DNA from: Microbotryum silenes-acaulis
Lineage: Eukaryota; Basidiomycota; Microbotryomycetes; Microbotryales; Microbotryaceae
DNA length: 64,000 nt
Assembly (NCBI GenBank): GCA_003665825.1
Contig: QPFY01000005.1
Location: 186,001 to 250,000, forward strand
Direction of reading: 5' to 3'
Notes under the pieces: model-generated
Told to the model about the DNA's origin: nothing
What the model saw: only the letters and a program-made list of their open reading frames with translations
Databases searched by the model: none
Shown: positions 19,664-29,697 of the stretch, piece after piece
How the letters are laid out: each line of letters begins with the position of its first letter
Position numbering within the stretch: the stretch's first letter is position 1
Translations under genes and position numbers: made by a program

Positions 19664-22600
19664 TCATCGTGCCAATCTGAGCTCCAACCTCTCCTTCAGT
19701 CCCGCCATCTCCTTGTCCATGCTCGACATCGCTCTGGCGTGGCGATGGAGATCCCAGCGTCGGTTGCTGAGAGTGTCGAGCGCCAGCGCAATGAAGGCGC
19801 GGATTGGGCGCTTTTTCGACGTCGGAAGGCGAGCGCGCAGTCGAGGGAGGCCGTGCTCGATCTGAAGTGCCGTGTAGTCGAGGTCGAGGATCGACACGAC
19901 CCCCAGCGCGTCGCAGAGAACGGACCTAGCTGCTTGCCAAAATTGAGAAGAGTCAGGGCAATCATGCCAAAAGTGAGTAAAGTCATCCTCCACCCCTGCC
20001 AGGCTGCATGCCTGCACGAGGCAGCAGGCTGAGTCGCCATGCCGCTGCACAAACTGGCGCTTCCGCGTTGGCGTGAAGTGGTACGCCAGCTTGAAGTGCA
20101 CCTCGCGCTCGCGGGCCGTGGCGGGCCCGGTGTGGAACCACACCCAGAAGAGTCGCCTTTCTTTGGGTGTGGCGAGTGATCCAGGGCGTTGTGTGTGGTC
20201 GAAACGTCGATGGTTGATGACGCGTCGAAGTCGCGCAATGGTGTAAGGTCTGTCCAAGTTCAACATTCTCCACTGATCAGCACACAAGGGGCCGGAGGGG
20301 AGGGGAAGTTTTTGATCAGGCATGCCGACCGGAGTCGCTCTGGGCAAGATGTGCTCGAGGGGACCGCCGGGCCGGACTCCAGGTGCTCCAACAACACGAA
20401 TGACGGGTGGTCGACGTGCGAGGACGGGAACAGGAGGCGGAAGCGGCGGGATGAGGCGATCGCCTGCGACCTGGATCCACGCCTGGACTTGATCGCGCTT
20501 CCATTGCCAAAGGTTGGACAGCTCCGAGCCGTCGCCTTGGGGATGCTTCTCAGGGGTCCAGGGCACCGTTGGAGCTGCGGGGTATTGGGCTCGCGCATAG
20601 ATGTCAGCGATGGTGCGTTCGAAACTGAAAAGCTTCGCCAAACGCTTATCCTGCTCCGAGAACGCCCGCGAGTCATGCAGACCAGGTTGGAGAGGAGAAA
20701 GAGAAAGAAAATTGGAGACCGAAAGTTTGGCAGGATCGACGACGGCAGGGTAGCGTTCAGCGACCGAGAGCACCGCTCGCCAGCGGGGATGTAGCTCCCG
20801 GGGTGCGTCGGCGTTCCTCCACGTCCACAGATCCGTAGCAAAGTCAAAGGTCGGAAGCGCTCGCCGGATGGAACTCCGAGCCAGATCGCTCCAAATCGCA
20901 GTTGACCCGCCGGCCAGCACGTCCCAAATCCGTACCGAGACTGAATCCACCACATCTTGGATGCTCACGACGCTGAGACCACCTCGCGCCCGTGTCGTGA
21001 AGACGACCGATTGCTTGTAGTCACTGCGCCGCGGTCCTCCCTTCACAAAGTCGGCAAGCTTGCGCTCGATCGCCTTGATCACGTCGGATGGCGGTACGTC
21101 GGCGGAGAGAGAGTGCAGCACCTTGGAGATGCCGTAGCGGTTGAGATAGAAAGCCCGGGTATGATGCGTCATCCATCGGTCGCGCACCGAGAGAATCACT
21201 CGATCGACCCTTCGCTCAAGATCATGGAATCCCAGCCTGTTGTTGCCGTCAGGCGCAAACTGGAGACCGATCCAGGGAAGAGACTCGTCCGGTGCCACGA
21301 ACGACAGTTTGGACAAGTCCGCGCGATCCCACAACGTCGCGCCCAATGGCATCACCACGGTTTTGTCGGTGTTTAGACGGCCGTTCGTCGCGAGTCGCCA
21401 ATCCCGAGCTAACGCCTCGAGCGAAGCAATAGCTTCCGGTCCAGCGACAGCGACGACGGCGTCATCCGCGAACGCCAAATCGGTGATGCATCGAGTCTGC
21501 GGACGAGGAGCCAGCTCCGGAAGAGTGATAGTCAGCGCAATGTTGCGTCGACTGAGAGAATCAAGGAAGGGTTGGAATACCACATCCCAGACAGAAGAAG
21601 AGAGAGGATCGCCCTGGCCAAGACCGCACAGGAGTCGCACCGTCTCGGTAAGGAAACCGTTGACAATGTACCGCGCTGTGGACGTCTCGCCGTTGTAGAG
21701 CATCCGCAAGACGCGCTGGAAAGATTCCGGCGCGCCGAGAGCCTCAAACACCGCAAAGACCCAGTCGTGCTCGACCATGTCGTAAGCCGAGCTCTGATCC
21801 AGGGAGAGGAGCGCTGCTGTCGGGAACTCTGCCCCACGACCCCTAATCTCATCGATCAGGAGCCTCAGATGCAAAGCCGCGTCCGCTGGTCTTCGCCCTT
21901 TGACGAACCCATGCTGTCCGGCCGGAAGAACATCGGGGAGGATCCGGTTCAGACGAGCCACGTAGACCTTGGTGAAGATCTTGTAGTCGCATTCCCGCAA
22001 GGTGATCGGACGATACGATTTGAGGTCGCACCGCGCTGCACCAGGTTTGTTGTGTTTGAACAAGAGGCGCACATTCGCCTGGCTCTGTTGTGGAGTAAGG
22101 GAGCCTCGAGTAATCAGCTCGTTGTAGGCTCGAGTCAAGAGAGGGGCCCAAAGCAAGGGGCAGGTTCGATACATCTCATAGGGGACCCCTGAAGGACCCG
22201 GAGATCGACCTTCGTGCGTGGTTCGAATCGCTGCGAGCACCTCGGCCTCGCTGATGGGCTCGGCAAGAATGTCGACGTGCGAATTCGAGAAGCGCCGAAG
22301 GAAGCGAGCGTCGGAAAGCGGGTCGTCACAAGGTCTTGCTGATCTGATGGGTCCCAAGAGCTCATCCCGCATCGTCACGACCTGTTCCGGATCCTTCGCT
22401 TCGACAAGGTAGTGCTGCTGGAAATGAGAATGGGTGTGCTCGAGCGCGCGCTCAATGTCAGTGGTGAGCTCGCCATCAGCGAGCCGGATACTCTGAAACT
22501 TCACATCCCGGGACCGAGCAGCCAGTTTGGCATGAACCGGACGACTGAGACGTTCCTCGGATGCAATCTCGGGAACGTGCGCCCTGATCCGGGACTGCCT

Positions 22601-23704
22601 TGCTCGCTCGTTCACAAGTTTGGTGAGAGCGTCGTGGGTGTTCGTCCAGTCGATGATGTCAAAGGGACTCAGCACCCGACGAGACTCAATGTCCTGCAGT
22701 CGAGATACCAGCATCATCTCGAGGGCGTTGCGCTCCCGAAACAGACGCCGAGACAGCTCGAGAGCTTGGACCCGAGACTCCGAGAGTACGCGCTGAAGGT
22801 CCGCGACCGGATCCCCAGACGGTGCTTGCTCAAGGAGAGGAGTGACGAACTCCTTAAACTCGGCGTGTTTGAAGGTCGACGAGTTGATGCGGGTCAGAAA
22901 ATGAGCCGCCTGGGGAAGGCAGAGCTCCGCTTCGACCTCGGCACCACTTGCGCGCAGCCTAAATGTGACCGTAACCGGTCGATGATCCGACATGGATCGA
23001 GAGATATTGTACAGAGTGGAAGCAGAAACGATCCGTCGCTCGTGTCGCCGCTGCACCAGAACAAAGTCGATGCGCGCGCGCGAAATGAGCCGGCCGTCCT
23101 TGCTGAGATGCGGGCGCGTGGTCGCCGGCGACAGTGGGTGCATGAGCCGAATGGCATCCGTGTACGCCCCGTCGAGCCGAGACATAAGCGCGGGCCAGTG
23201 GTGGGTGTTCGGGCGGTCCACCTGTCGCACTCGATCCACCGCGGGGATAGGGCAGTCGTTGAGATCGCCCGCGATGACCCGAATGTGAGAGGAGACGGTC
23301 GCCCGAAAGTGAAGGGAGGTGAAGAAGAGGAGGCGCTCGGCGGGTTGAACCGGAGCGTAGATATTGTTGAGTTCGACGACGTCCGTCGAACCCCGCACAT
23401 CGAAGGTGGTCACGAGTAAGCGCCCGCCAAGAGACTGACGCGTGCGACGATGACCACCGAGAAGAGGAGAAGAGCTTGGAATCAAAGTGAGGCAGTGTTG
23501 AGAAAAGTAGGCCTCGCCCTGGTGGGACTGGGCGTACTCGTGGCGTATGTGAGATTGTCGTGATTTAGGAACATTGTGTTCCTGGAGAAGGATAGCAGAA
23601 GGGGGAGGTGTGAGCGAAGTGAAATACGAAAGAAGCAGACGACGTCGTTCAGGGGTATTGAAGCCCCTGTTGACGTTCCAGGTCATGATGATGAAGTCAA
23701 TCAT
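19664..23704 (-). CDS. LINE ORF2: APE endonuclease, reverse transcriptase, zinc-binding end
   Basis: 1346 residues. The APE-type endonuclease occupies about residues 1-250, with TWNVNRGF (Asn), LLQEHN (Glu), IYAPVQP, AGDLNDCP (Asp and Asn), ARIDFVLVQ and SDHRPV (His), so all expected catalytic residues are visible. The reverse transcriptase follows at about 450-800: [64 protein letters not shown] and the FADD active site in LAFADDAVVAVAG. The C-terminal third ends with TPTRKRQF and a Cys/His cluster (CCLVQAC...HFWHDC) like the nucleic-acid-binding end of fungal LINEs. It nicks target DNA and copies the element RNA by target-primed reverse transcription. Its ATG overlaps the ORF1 stop. Confidence 0.93.
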   Translation of the reverse strand: MIDFIIMTWNVNRGFNTPERRRLLLSYFTSLTPPPSAILLQEHNVPKSRQSHIRHEYAQSHQGEAYFSQHCLTLIPSSSPLLGGHRRTRQSLGGRLLVTTFDVRGSTDVVELNNIYAPVQPAERLLFFTSLHFRATVSSHIRVIAGDLNDCPIPAVDRVRQVDRPNTHHWPALMSRLDGAYTDAIRLMHPLSPATTRPHLSKDGRLISRARIDFVLVQRRHERRIVSASTLYNISRSMSDHRPVTVTFRLRASGAEVEAELCLPQAAHFLTRINSSTFKHAEFKEFVTPLLEQAPSGDPVADLQRVLSESRVQALELSRRLFRERNALEMMLVSRLQDIESRRVLSPFDIIDWTNTHDALTKLVNERARQSRIRAHVPEIASEERLSRPVHAKLAARSRDVKFQSIRLADGELTTDIERALEHTHSHFQQHYLVEAKDPEQVVTMRDELLGPIRSARPCDDPLSDARFLRRFSNSHVDILAEPISEAEVLAAIRTTHEGRSPGPSGVPYEMYRTCPLLWAPLLTRAYNELITRGSLTPQQSQANVRLLFKHNKPGAARCDLKSYRPITLRECDYKIFTKVYVARLNRILPDVLPAGQHGFVKGRRPADAALHLRLLIDEIRGRGAEFPTAALLSLDQSSAYDMVEHDWVFAVFEALGAPESFQRVLRMLYNGETSTARYIVNGFLTETVRLLCGLGQGDPLSSSVWDVVFQPFLDSLSRRNIALTITLPELAPRPQTRCITDLAFADDAVVAVAGPEAIASLEALARDWRLATNGRLNTDKTVVMPLGATLWDRADLSKLSFVAPDESLPWIGLQFAPDGNNRLGFHDLERRVDRVILSVRDRWMTHHTRAFYLNRYGISKVLHSLSADVPPSDVIKAIERKLADFVKGGPRRSDYKQSVVFTTRARGGLSVVSIQDVVDSVSVRIWDVLAGGSTAIWSDLARSSIRRALPTFDFATDLWTWRNADAPRELHPRWRAVLSVAERYPAVVDPAKLSVSNFLSLSPLQPGLHDSRAFSEQDKRLAKLFSFERTIADIYARAQYPAAPTVPWTPEKHPQGDGSELSNLWQWKRDQVQAWIQVAGDRLIPPLPPPVPVLARRPPVIRVVGAPGVRPGGPLEHILPRATPVGMPDQKLPLPSGPLCADQWRMLNLDRPYTIARLRRVINHRRFDHTQRPGSLATPKERRLFWVWFHTGPATAREREVHFKLAYHFTPTRKRQFVQRHGDSACCLVQACSLAGVEDDFTHFWHDCPDSSQFWQAARSVLCDALGVVSILDLDYTALQIEHGLPRLRARLPTSKKRPIRAFIALALDTLSNRRWDLHRHARAMSSMDKEMAGLKERLELRLAR

Positions 23705-23706
23705 TA
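23702..23706 (-). promoter_or_regulatory. TAATG stop-start between LINE ORF1 and ORF2
   Basis: The ORF1 stop TAA (23706-23704) and the ORF2 start ATG (23704-23702) share one A. UAAUG overlap is the arrangement shown to support coupled termination-reinitiation in the insect LINE SART1, so the same mechanism is inferred for making ORF2 protein from this bicistronic RNA. The two frames are otherwise unrelated. Confidence 0.85.
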
Positions 23707-25704
23707 CGATCGCGCCTTCGTTGCAGCAGCAGCTCCCTTGATGGACAACATAGGTCCGAATGTGGGTGAGGGGAGCGGGTCCGCAGCAGTCGATTCGTTC
23801 CAGTCCGATGTGCGCGCGACGCTGGTGAGACGCTGGATACGCTCGGACCGGCGAAGACCCTGGGAACTTCCATCGTCCACCTCCTGCTTGGGCTTGGGCT
23901 CGGGCTCGGGATCAAACACTGGACCTGGAGACGGCGAAGGCATCCAACCGGTCACAGACGGGGTGCGGTCCAACTCGGTGATCTCATCGTATAGACCAGC
24001 ATCCTGTTTGCGCTCGCGATCCGACACACGATTCATCCAGTCGTCGGGAAGGCCGTCCATATCAAGCTGATGGTGACTGGCCGATCGGGAGCGCGTCAGC
24101 TCAGGGGTATGCTCAGGAGTCGTCGAAACAATCTCAGGCACAGACCCCGTCTCGGCCGACTGCGATTCCCCTTCTTCCGCGTCACTCGTCTCCGTGTGTT
24201 CCTCCTGGTTCCCCTCCGCTCCGCGGTCCTGCAGATCCGACAGATCCGAAGGCTCCAGCGGCGGCACCTCCTGCTGTTGTTCCAGCTGTGCCTCGACTAC
24301 GCTCATCGCGTCCTCGTCGTCCTCGAGGGCCTGAGCGGGCTCCTCCTGCGCCTCCTCGGCTACGTCGCCGGCCAGACTTGCGAATGGGTTTGCGGCGACG
24401 ATGAAACCGCGAGGGGCGGATGCTATGGGTGTAGAGCTTTGTGAACGAGTAGGGTAGACTCGTGGTGAGTTGTTAGTGTCCCTTGTGGGAGATGCGTTCT
24501 TCTTTGAACGCTTGGACGCGACAGGAGACATTGGGGGAGAGTGAGAGGCTACATCACCTCTGCGTTGTTTTTGGGGGGTCGAGGTTTGCTCGATGTTGCT
24601 TTGGGGCTCGGCCTGGGGCCTTTGGTTGTTGTTGTTTTTCTGGGAGGCCTGCTGACGCTGGACCGGCTTTTGAACGCAGTTGTCGGAGTGGCCTACAAAG
24701 CCGCATCGGCGGCACGAGGCTTCGGCCTCGTAGTCGTGGCGAAGGGGCGTGAGTGTTGCGAGTCGTCCCCGAAGGTCGATCCTCGTCGGTAGAACCTGCC
24801 GAAGTTGAGCACCGTTGTTCTTGAACAGGTCGTCGTCGTCGAACTGGACGATGGCCGCGTAGTTTCCTCGAGCGACGAGGTACGAGCCTTGAACGACCGT
24901 TAGAGGCTGCTGGAGTTGGAGCAAGTCGCACTTGTGGCCGTCCCCGGTAAGCTTGGCGACGACGCCTTGCAGTTTGTTCCAGAGGTCGTCGTTCGTGTAT
25001 TCGGCCTCAGGACTGATAACGAAACGCAGTTCGACGACGTTTTTGACGAACGCCAAGCGCTTGCGGACTTGGGCAAAGGAGCGTTTCCACTCGATCTTGG
25101 TCGCCGCGTCGTGGACTTGGTCGAGCGCCGCTGCGCTAGCGCAGCGCACCACGAACTTGAACCGGGTGTTACCGCTTTGGATGATCGATTCCGGTGCGAC
25201 TCCATGGATGATTGGAGCGTATTTCTGGAGCTCGGGCGGGAGGACAACTCCTGCGGGCAGGTTAAAACACAACGACGTGTCGGGCGACAGGGTACGGAGC
25301 ACCTTCGAGTACAACTCGGACTTCTCGCGTTCGGTGGCCACGCCGGTGTGTTCGAACGTGACTTCCAGAACGGCACCAGACGTGTCGGTAATTGGTTTCG
25401 TTGCATTGAGTGCGCTGAAGCGCAGGGAGGTGGCCCGGTCCTTGCCGAAGCCGAGTGCGTCTTTGAGCACAAGGATGCGGGTGCCCTGGCGTGTGCCATC
25501 TTCGACACTGATCATCTTCAGGATTCTCGCGACATCCTCTTTCCTCTTCTTTTCTTCATCACGCTTTTCCTGGTACAGCGCTAGGCCGGGGTTCGCTGGT
25601 CCCTCGGCGGCATCGGCTTCCGCCCCCGCGTCACCACGTGGTTGTCCCGTCGCTGCCGGCTCCGGAGGGCCGCGGCCCGGATCAGGCGGTGCCTGGTCGG
25701 ACAT
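23704..25704 (-). CDS. LINE ORF1: gag-like RNA-binding protein
   Basis: 666 residues from MSDQAPPDPG; the frame stays open upstream to an ATG at 25875, which would add 57 Ser/Thr-rich residues. A coiled-coil-like charged segment near residue 45 (EKRDEEKKRKEDVARI) precedes a folded domain (about 70-340). A Cys/His knuckle then follows (CRRCGFVGHSDNC, about 340), after which comes a long Gln/Pro/Ser-rich and acidic tail with RSK/SPT-type clusters. This is the layout of Tad1-clade ORF1 proteins, which coat element RNA. I chose the internal start because upstream sequence is low complexity and probably the 5' leader. The next ORF overlaps by one base. Confidence 0.85.
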   Translation of the reverse strand: MSDQAPPDPGRGPPEPAATGQPRGDAGAEADAAEGPANPGLALYQEKRDEEKKRKEDVARILKMISVEDGTRQGTRILVLKDALGFGKDRATSLRFSALNATKPITDTSGAVLEVTFEHTGVATEREKSELYSKVLRTLSPDTSLCFNLPAGVVLPPELQKYAPIIHGVAPESIIQSGNTRFKFVVRCASAAALDQVHDAATKIEWKRSFAQVRKRLAFVKNVVELRFVISPEAEYTNDDLWNKLQGVVAKLTGDGHKCDLLQLQQPLTVVQGSYLVARGNYAAIVQFDDDDLFKNNGAQLRQVLPTRIDLRGRLATLTPLRHDYEAEASCRRCGFVGHSDNCVQKPVQRQQASQKNNNNQRPQAEPQSNIEQTSTPQKQRRGDVASHSPPMSPVASKRSKKNASPTRDTNNSPRVYPTRSQSSTPIASAPRGFIVAANPFASLAGDVAEEAQEEPAQALEDDEDAMSVVEAQLEQQQEVPPLEPSDLSDLQDRGAEGNQEEHTETSDAEEGESQSAETGSVPEIVSTTPEHTPELTRSRSASHHQLDMDGLPDDWMNRVSDRERKQDAGLYDEITELDRTPSVTGWMPSPSPGPVFDPEPEPKPKQEVDDGSSQGLRRSERIQRLTSVARTSDWNESTAADPLPSPTFGPMLSIKGAAAATKARS

Positions 25705-25884
25705 CGGGTCGATAGCTGGTGTAGCAGTTGATGTATTCGATGTATTGACGTTTGCAGAGGTAGGGTAGTGCGATTGGGATGAAAGATGAAAGATGAAAGA
25801 TGAAAATTGAAACTTGTTCCAAAAAGTTGGTTCTGTATACATCAAGCGCGACGCTCTGCGATACTGATTTTGCATCGCAGAAAG

Positions 25885-26015
25885 GCTGAGATGGTCGAGT
25901 GGTCTAAGACGGAGGACTTAAGGTAGTTTCTCTGGTTCACTCGTGTGTTCCATTGAATATAGCTTTCAAGCAACCCTCTCCGGAAACGGGCAAGGGTTCG
26001 AACCCCTTTCTCAGC
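25885..26015 (+). tRNA. tRNA-Leu(UAA) with intron
   Basis: Acceptor strands GCTGAGA (25885-25891) and TCTCAGC (26009-26015) pair fully. The D arm GGTCGAGTGGTCTAAGAC, the anticodon loop CTTAAG with TAA at 25919-25921, a class II variable arm TCCGGAAACGGGC and the T arm AAGGGTTCGAACCCCTT are all present. The intron is about 50 nt (25923-25972), starting one base 3' of the anticodon as expected. The top pair of the anticodon stem reads A-C, so the exact intron edge may be off by a base. Confidence 0.88.
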
Positions 26016-26019
26016 AAAA

Positions 26020-27715
26020 TAGAATTTTGCCACTCGCCTGGTTTTTCTTTTGGGTTTAACAACAAAGTAGAGATGGCTTCTCTCCTTTCTTTTTATAGTC
26101 ACTCGGCGGCTGCTTGCCGACGGCCGGAGAAGCGATCGACATTCCAGTACGGTTAGTCCTCCGCAAACAAAGAAGAGGACACCAGTCGGAGCCGCTGTGC
26201 GACGCCGTCTGATACGTGCACGTGAGAAAAAAAAAAAGCAAACACAGCGAAACCCCAAACATCCCCACTTCTTCTCCATCATCTTCATCTTCGAGTCTGA
26301 CCTGTCCCGCCGCGCTGCCAGTTGAAGCAGCGGGTGACGATGTTAGCCGCAGCTCGCAACTTCATGTTCGAGCAGAGGGAACTACTAGTAGGTAGTCACA
26401 AGTGGTGGGCATGAAACTCACTTTTTGTGGACAAAGTTGTTGATTCATTATTGATGCCGGTCATGACGTCTTGCACTGCCGATTGGCGGACAAGGAAAAC
26501 CCCCTCTAACGCCAAATCCCGAGGTGGAGGTGGATGACGTACGCAAGAGGTTGACGGTGCGGTGAAGGGGAGGTTGACGATCAAGATCAAGGTCAAAGGA
26601 AAAGCAGCATGAAATGAGGGCACGTCGAAGGTGGAGGAGCACTGGGGAGGAGCAGACGTAGAGGTGAAGACAAGGGATCAAAGTGGAGGTGGAGGTGATT
26701 TGAGGTGGAAGCGAACGTGATGGCGATGGGGAAGGGTGAAGGGTGAAGGTGAAGACGAGAATAGATGTAGAGGTGATGGAGGTGAAGATGGTGTGATGTA
26801 AAGGTAGATGAAGATGAACGGGCATGCAAAGGTAAAGGTGAGAGCAAGGTCAGCCCAAGTCCGTCGTACGAGGTCGGGTCCGGCCGATGATGGCAGCTGC
26901 GGTGGCGGTGGCGGTGCATGCTCGGAGGTGTGCACAAGCGGCACTAACCCGATACAGTGACAACCAAAAACCTCTCCCAAACTTTTTGCCTTGCAAGACG
27001 ACCAGGACTGCCGTGGGCCCCTCTTCGATCAAGAGCGTGCGATCGGAGGCTGGTGACGATCCGAGTCAAGACGAGGAGGGCAGTGGTCAAGTCAGCGACG
27101 GTGGTACTTGCAACGAGTGGGAGGGATGAACTCGCGGTGGCTGATGGTACACTACTGCCGACTTCCACCACCTACCGCCTCGGTGCTGCGTCGATGCGCT
27201 AGTCGGTTACGGCCCATTGGTGTAGGAGCCATATGAGAGGTACTCGTCAAAAAATAAGAAGGAAGGAGAGAGAGAAAGGTGAGGGGGGGGGCGCTTTTAT
27301 ACTCGCGCCCAGGCCAGTCTTGGCACTTATCAAGCGACTCTAGGTAGGATTGATTCTGACTCAGGGTCAATGAGTCCTTCACTACTGACCTAGCCAGTGT
27401 GCTTAACTGCGTTTCCTCTGACTTTTCCAGAGATTTCTAGGTATTAGGATATAGCGTGCGGCTGAGAACCTTATTTTGGGGTGCATTCTTTTATGTAGTA
27501 GAATATAGTGTCATTTTGAAATGATAAATGATCAACAAAGATGAGATCCTATTCGAGTCCATTTCACTTTGAAAAGGCTCGTTGGCGCTCTTAACCTCTT
27601 GGTGCGCACGCGCAACCTTTCCCGCCCGCGCGCGGCGGGAATGCAGTCTGCGCGTAGCGCAGAAAAAATTCTGAGCGTTGTACAGCTCGTAGAGTAGTTT
27701 TGAGAAATTATTCAA
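26020..27715. other. No gene recognised
   Basis: Mixed low-complexity sequence with AGGTGA-type purine repeats (26640-26840) and short frames on both strands. None has family motifs or a convincing exon chain. A small spliced gene near 26850-27240 cannot be excluded. Confidence 0.45.
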
Positions 27716-27718
27716 CAC

Positions 27719-27812
27719 TAGGCGGCCCTCATATTTGGACATTTTCAGTCAGAATCCGGGAAAAATGTTGGACATTTTGCCTCGAAAAAGGCCGTTTTTA
27801 GAGGGCCGCCTA
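27719..27812. repeat. 94-bp element with perfect 12-bp inverted ends
   Basis: TAGGCGGCCCTC (27719-27730) is the exact reverse complement of GAGGGCCGCCTA (27801-27812). The 70 bases between hold two copies of TTGGACATTTT (27735-27745 and 27768-27778). Nearby DNA is AT-rich. The form suggests a miniature inverted-repeat element or a large hairpin; no target duplication is obvious. Confidence 0.75.
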
Positions 27813-27947
27813 TGGCTGGGCTTTCGGGGGTCCTCTCTAGGTCAAGCTATACGAAATTGCTTCATCCGTGCTAATGATGCTAGCCCGCGCCCCCGCCGCT
27901 CGGCATCGCAGCTCCCTCGGCGCTGCGGTCTTCCGAAAGGAGACCTC

Positions 27948-28440
27948 TCAGTCACCCGAGGTCACCAAGTCGACCTGATTTGGATAGGGTTCGAGTAGCG
28001 AGACATGGAAGACGGGATGAATGCGCATCGTCGAGGGAAGGTCCAACTCGTAGGCGACGAGATTGACGATGCGCTTGATGGCAAAAGGTCCGAGTTTGTT
28101 GGAGTCGAGCTTCGAGGAAGGCCGAGTGGTGCGAATGTTGTGTCGGTTGAGCATGACCTTTTGAACGAGCACGAGAGGAGGCGTGGGATTACGACGAAGG
28201 TTGGCGTAGCGAGCATGAGTCTCCTGGGAACGACGGATCTGATCTTGCGCAAATTGTTGAGCATCGCGAAGACCAACGAGGTGTTGTCGAACGTCGGGGA
28301 CAGGAGTCTCGTGCAGGGTAACTTCGAGCCTTGGGTAGTAACCGCGAGAGGCGAAAAAAGGAGTCATCCCTATGCTCGAGTGAAAGGAATTGTTGTAGGA
28401 GAACTCAGCTAGGGGGAGCAAGTCATGCCAATGCAGCCTG
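27948..28440 (-). pseudogene. Ty3/gypsy integrase C-terminal fragment
   Basis: About 160 codons without interruption: [19 protein letters not shown] and [14 protein letters not shown] (end of the integrase core), then a basic linker, then [20 protein letters not shown] and [15 protein letters not shown] (GPF/Y module). The core DDE residues, reverse transcriptase and LTRs are absent. The homology starts abruptly at about 28440, roughly 95 bases upstream of the next gene's start codon, and runs antisense to it. The intact frame suggests a fairly recent fragmentation. Confidence 0.9.
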
Positions 28441-28535
28441 AGTTTGAGGCGAAACAGAAAAGGATCGGCCGACAGCAGCTCTTCGCTTCCCGTTCGCGAC
28501 CACATGACTCGACGAACACCGACCCAGCAACCGAC

Positions 28536-29697
28536 ATGAGCTCGCACAGTCCGACTCCTTCACGCACTGCAGCCGCCCACCTAGTGAAAGCCACCTCGAC
28601 CTCGGCTCCCAACGATCTCGTAGCTTCTCCCTGCACGTCCTCCTCTTCGACGACGGACGATTGCGAATCGTTGTACCTCGTCGCGCAATCCCTGTTGGCA
28701 CAGGTGGTGACGCTCTTGGAGGATGTTGTCGTATCGGATCAACAACTGACTACGGCCAGCGAGTACGTTCCGGGCAGTACGATTGGGAAACACCTTAGGT
28801 CAGTACAGGTACAGCAGCCAGCGCTTCTCCGATGCTCGCCGACAATGGGCTGCGAACGCGAGAGAGAGAGAGAGAGGATGACGTCGCTTGCGAGGGCAAA
28901 GAGCAACATCATGACTAGGATGTGACGCGGCACGTTGGCTGATTCAAAGCCTGATCCTGATCCTACAGACACCTGCATGATCACTACCGACTCTTATTGG
29001 ACTCGTTACTCCTCGCAACGCCACACGACGCGTCGTCCTCCTCGTCCTCGCCGTCCCCAGTCGAGCTCTCCTACGACGTTCGATCGCGCAACATCGCTTC
29101 CGAGACCTCCCACAAAGCCGCACTGGAGGCCTTCATCCAGCTCCAACACCGTCTCGAGACCGAGACGAGGAGTGGCACCGCGATCGAGCCCGATCGGACG
29201 ATCCGGTTGGAGGCGGTCACACCGTTCAAGGTTCGCGTCGAGTCGAGTTGGGCTAGGGAGGTGAATTGCTTCTCTCTCGGATCGAAGAAACATGTTGTCC
29301 ATTGACCGAGAATGCTGATGTGGTCAGTCGGGTTCTGTCACCACGCACTCTGTCCCTCGCAGCTCTGGTTCGTGAGCTTGCATGCGACACATCATTTGGC
29401 GCTCGTGAGGGTGAGTTTTCTCAATTCAACCCAGATTCAAATCATGATCCCACAACTTGGCCTTGACCTTGACCTCGACTTTAAAACCCATTCCAGGTCG
29501 TAGCGACCGAACTAGGCCTCACCGTCCGGGACGAGTTTGGAGTGGCCCCTTCGACGCTGGTCGCACGGACCCAAAAGCACGACGACGAGACGCAGACCCG
29601 ATCCGAAGCGGAAGACAAGGTCGAGCACAAGATCAAACGCGATGAGCAGAAGCACGAACCGGGAAGAAGTGCCAAGAGGAGGGAGTCCAAGTTGTAG
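28536..29697 (+). CDS. DinB-like superfamily protein
   Basis: Four exons (28536-28798, 28969-29260, 29363-29410, 29497-29697), 267 residues, all phases close. A Ser/Thr-rich start is followed by helices typical of the DinB/YfiT-like four-helix fold: [39 protein letters not shown] (first His), then [16 protein letters not shown] (H-x-x-x-H). The three histidines are the expected metal ligands of this superfamily, whose bacterial members are thiol-dependent transferases. The fungal branch has no established function that I know. The basic Lys/Arg-rich C-terminal tail is probably disordered. The promoter side abuts a gypsy fragment. Confidence 0.75.

Larger units (their letters stand above)
19598..25870 (-). 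mobile_element. Apparently full-length Tad1-like LINE
   Basis: About 6.2 kb with, in minus-strand order, a possible 5' leader with GATGAAA-type short repeats (near 25788-25808), ORF1, ORF2, and a 60-base 3' trailer ending in an A-rich tail (CCAAAAACCAAATAAAAATC near 19598-19617). Both ORFs are free of stops and frameshifts, so the element may be young or active. The exact 5' end and any target-site duplication could not be fixed by eye; the 5' end lies within roughly 15-180 bases of the tRNA-Leu gene. Confidence 0.85.

Noticed and set aside
18948..19865. 305-codon plus-strand frame as a gene
   Set aside because: Arg-rich, motif-free, and its last third is antisense to LINE ORF2; typical spurious frame in GC-rich DNA.
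22412..23419. 335-codon plus-strand frame
   Set aside because: Exact antisense of the endonuclease part of LINE ORF2, without independent motifs.
19570..25890. Target-site duplication of the intact LINE from shared GAAAGG
   Set aside because: Six bases of common purine sequence, not adjacent to well-defined element ends; too weak to claim.
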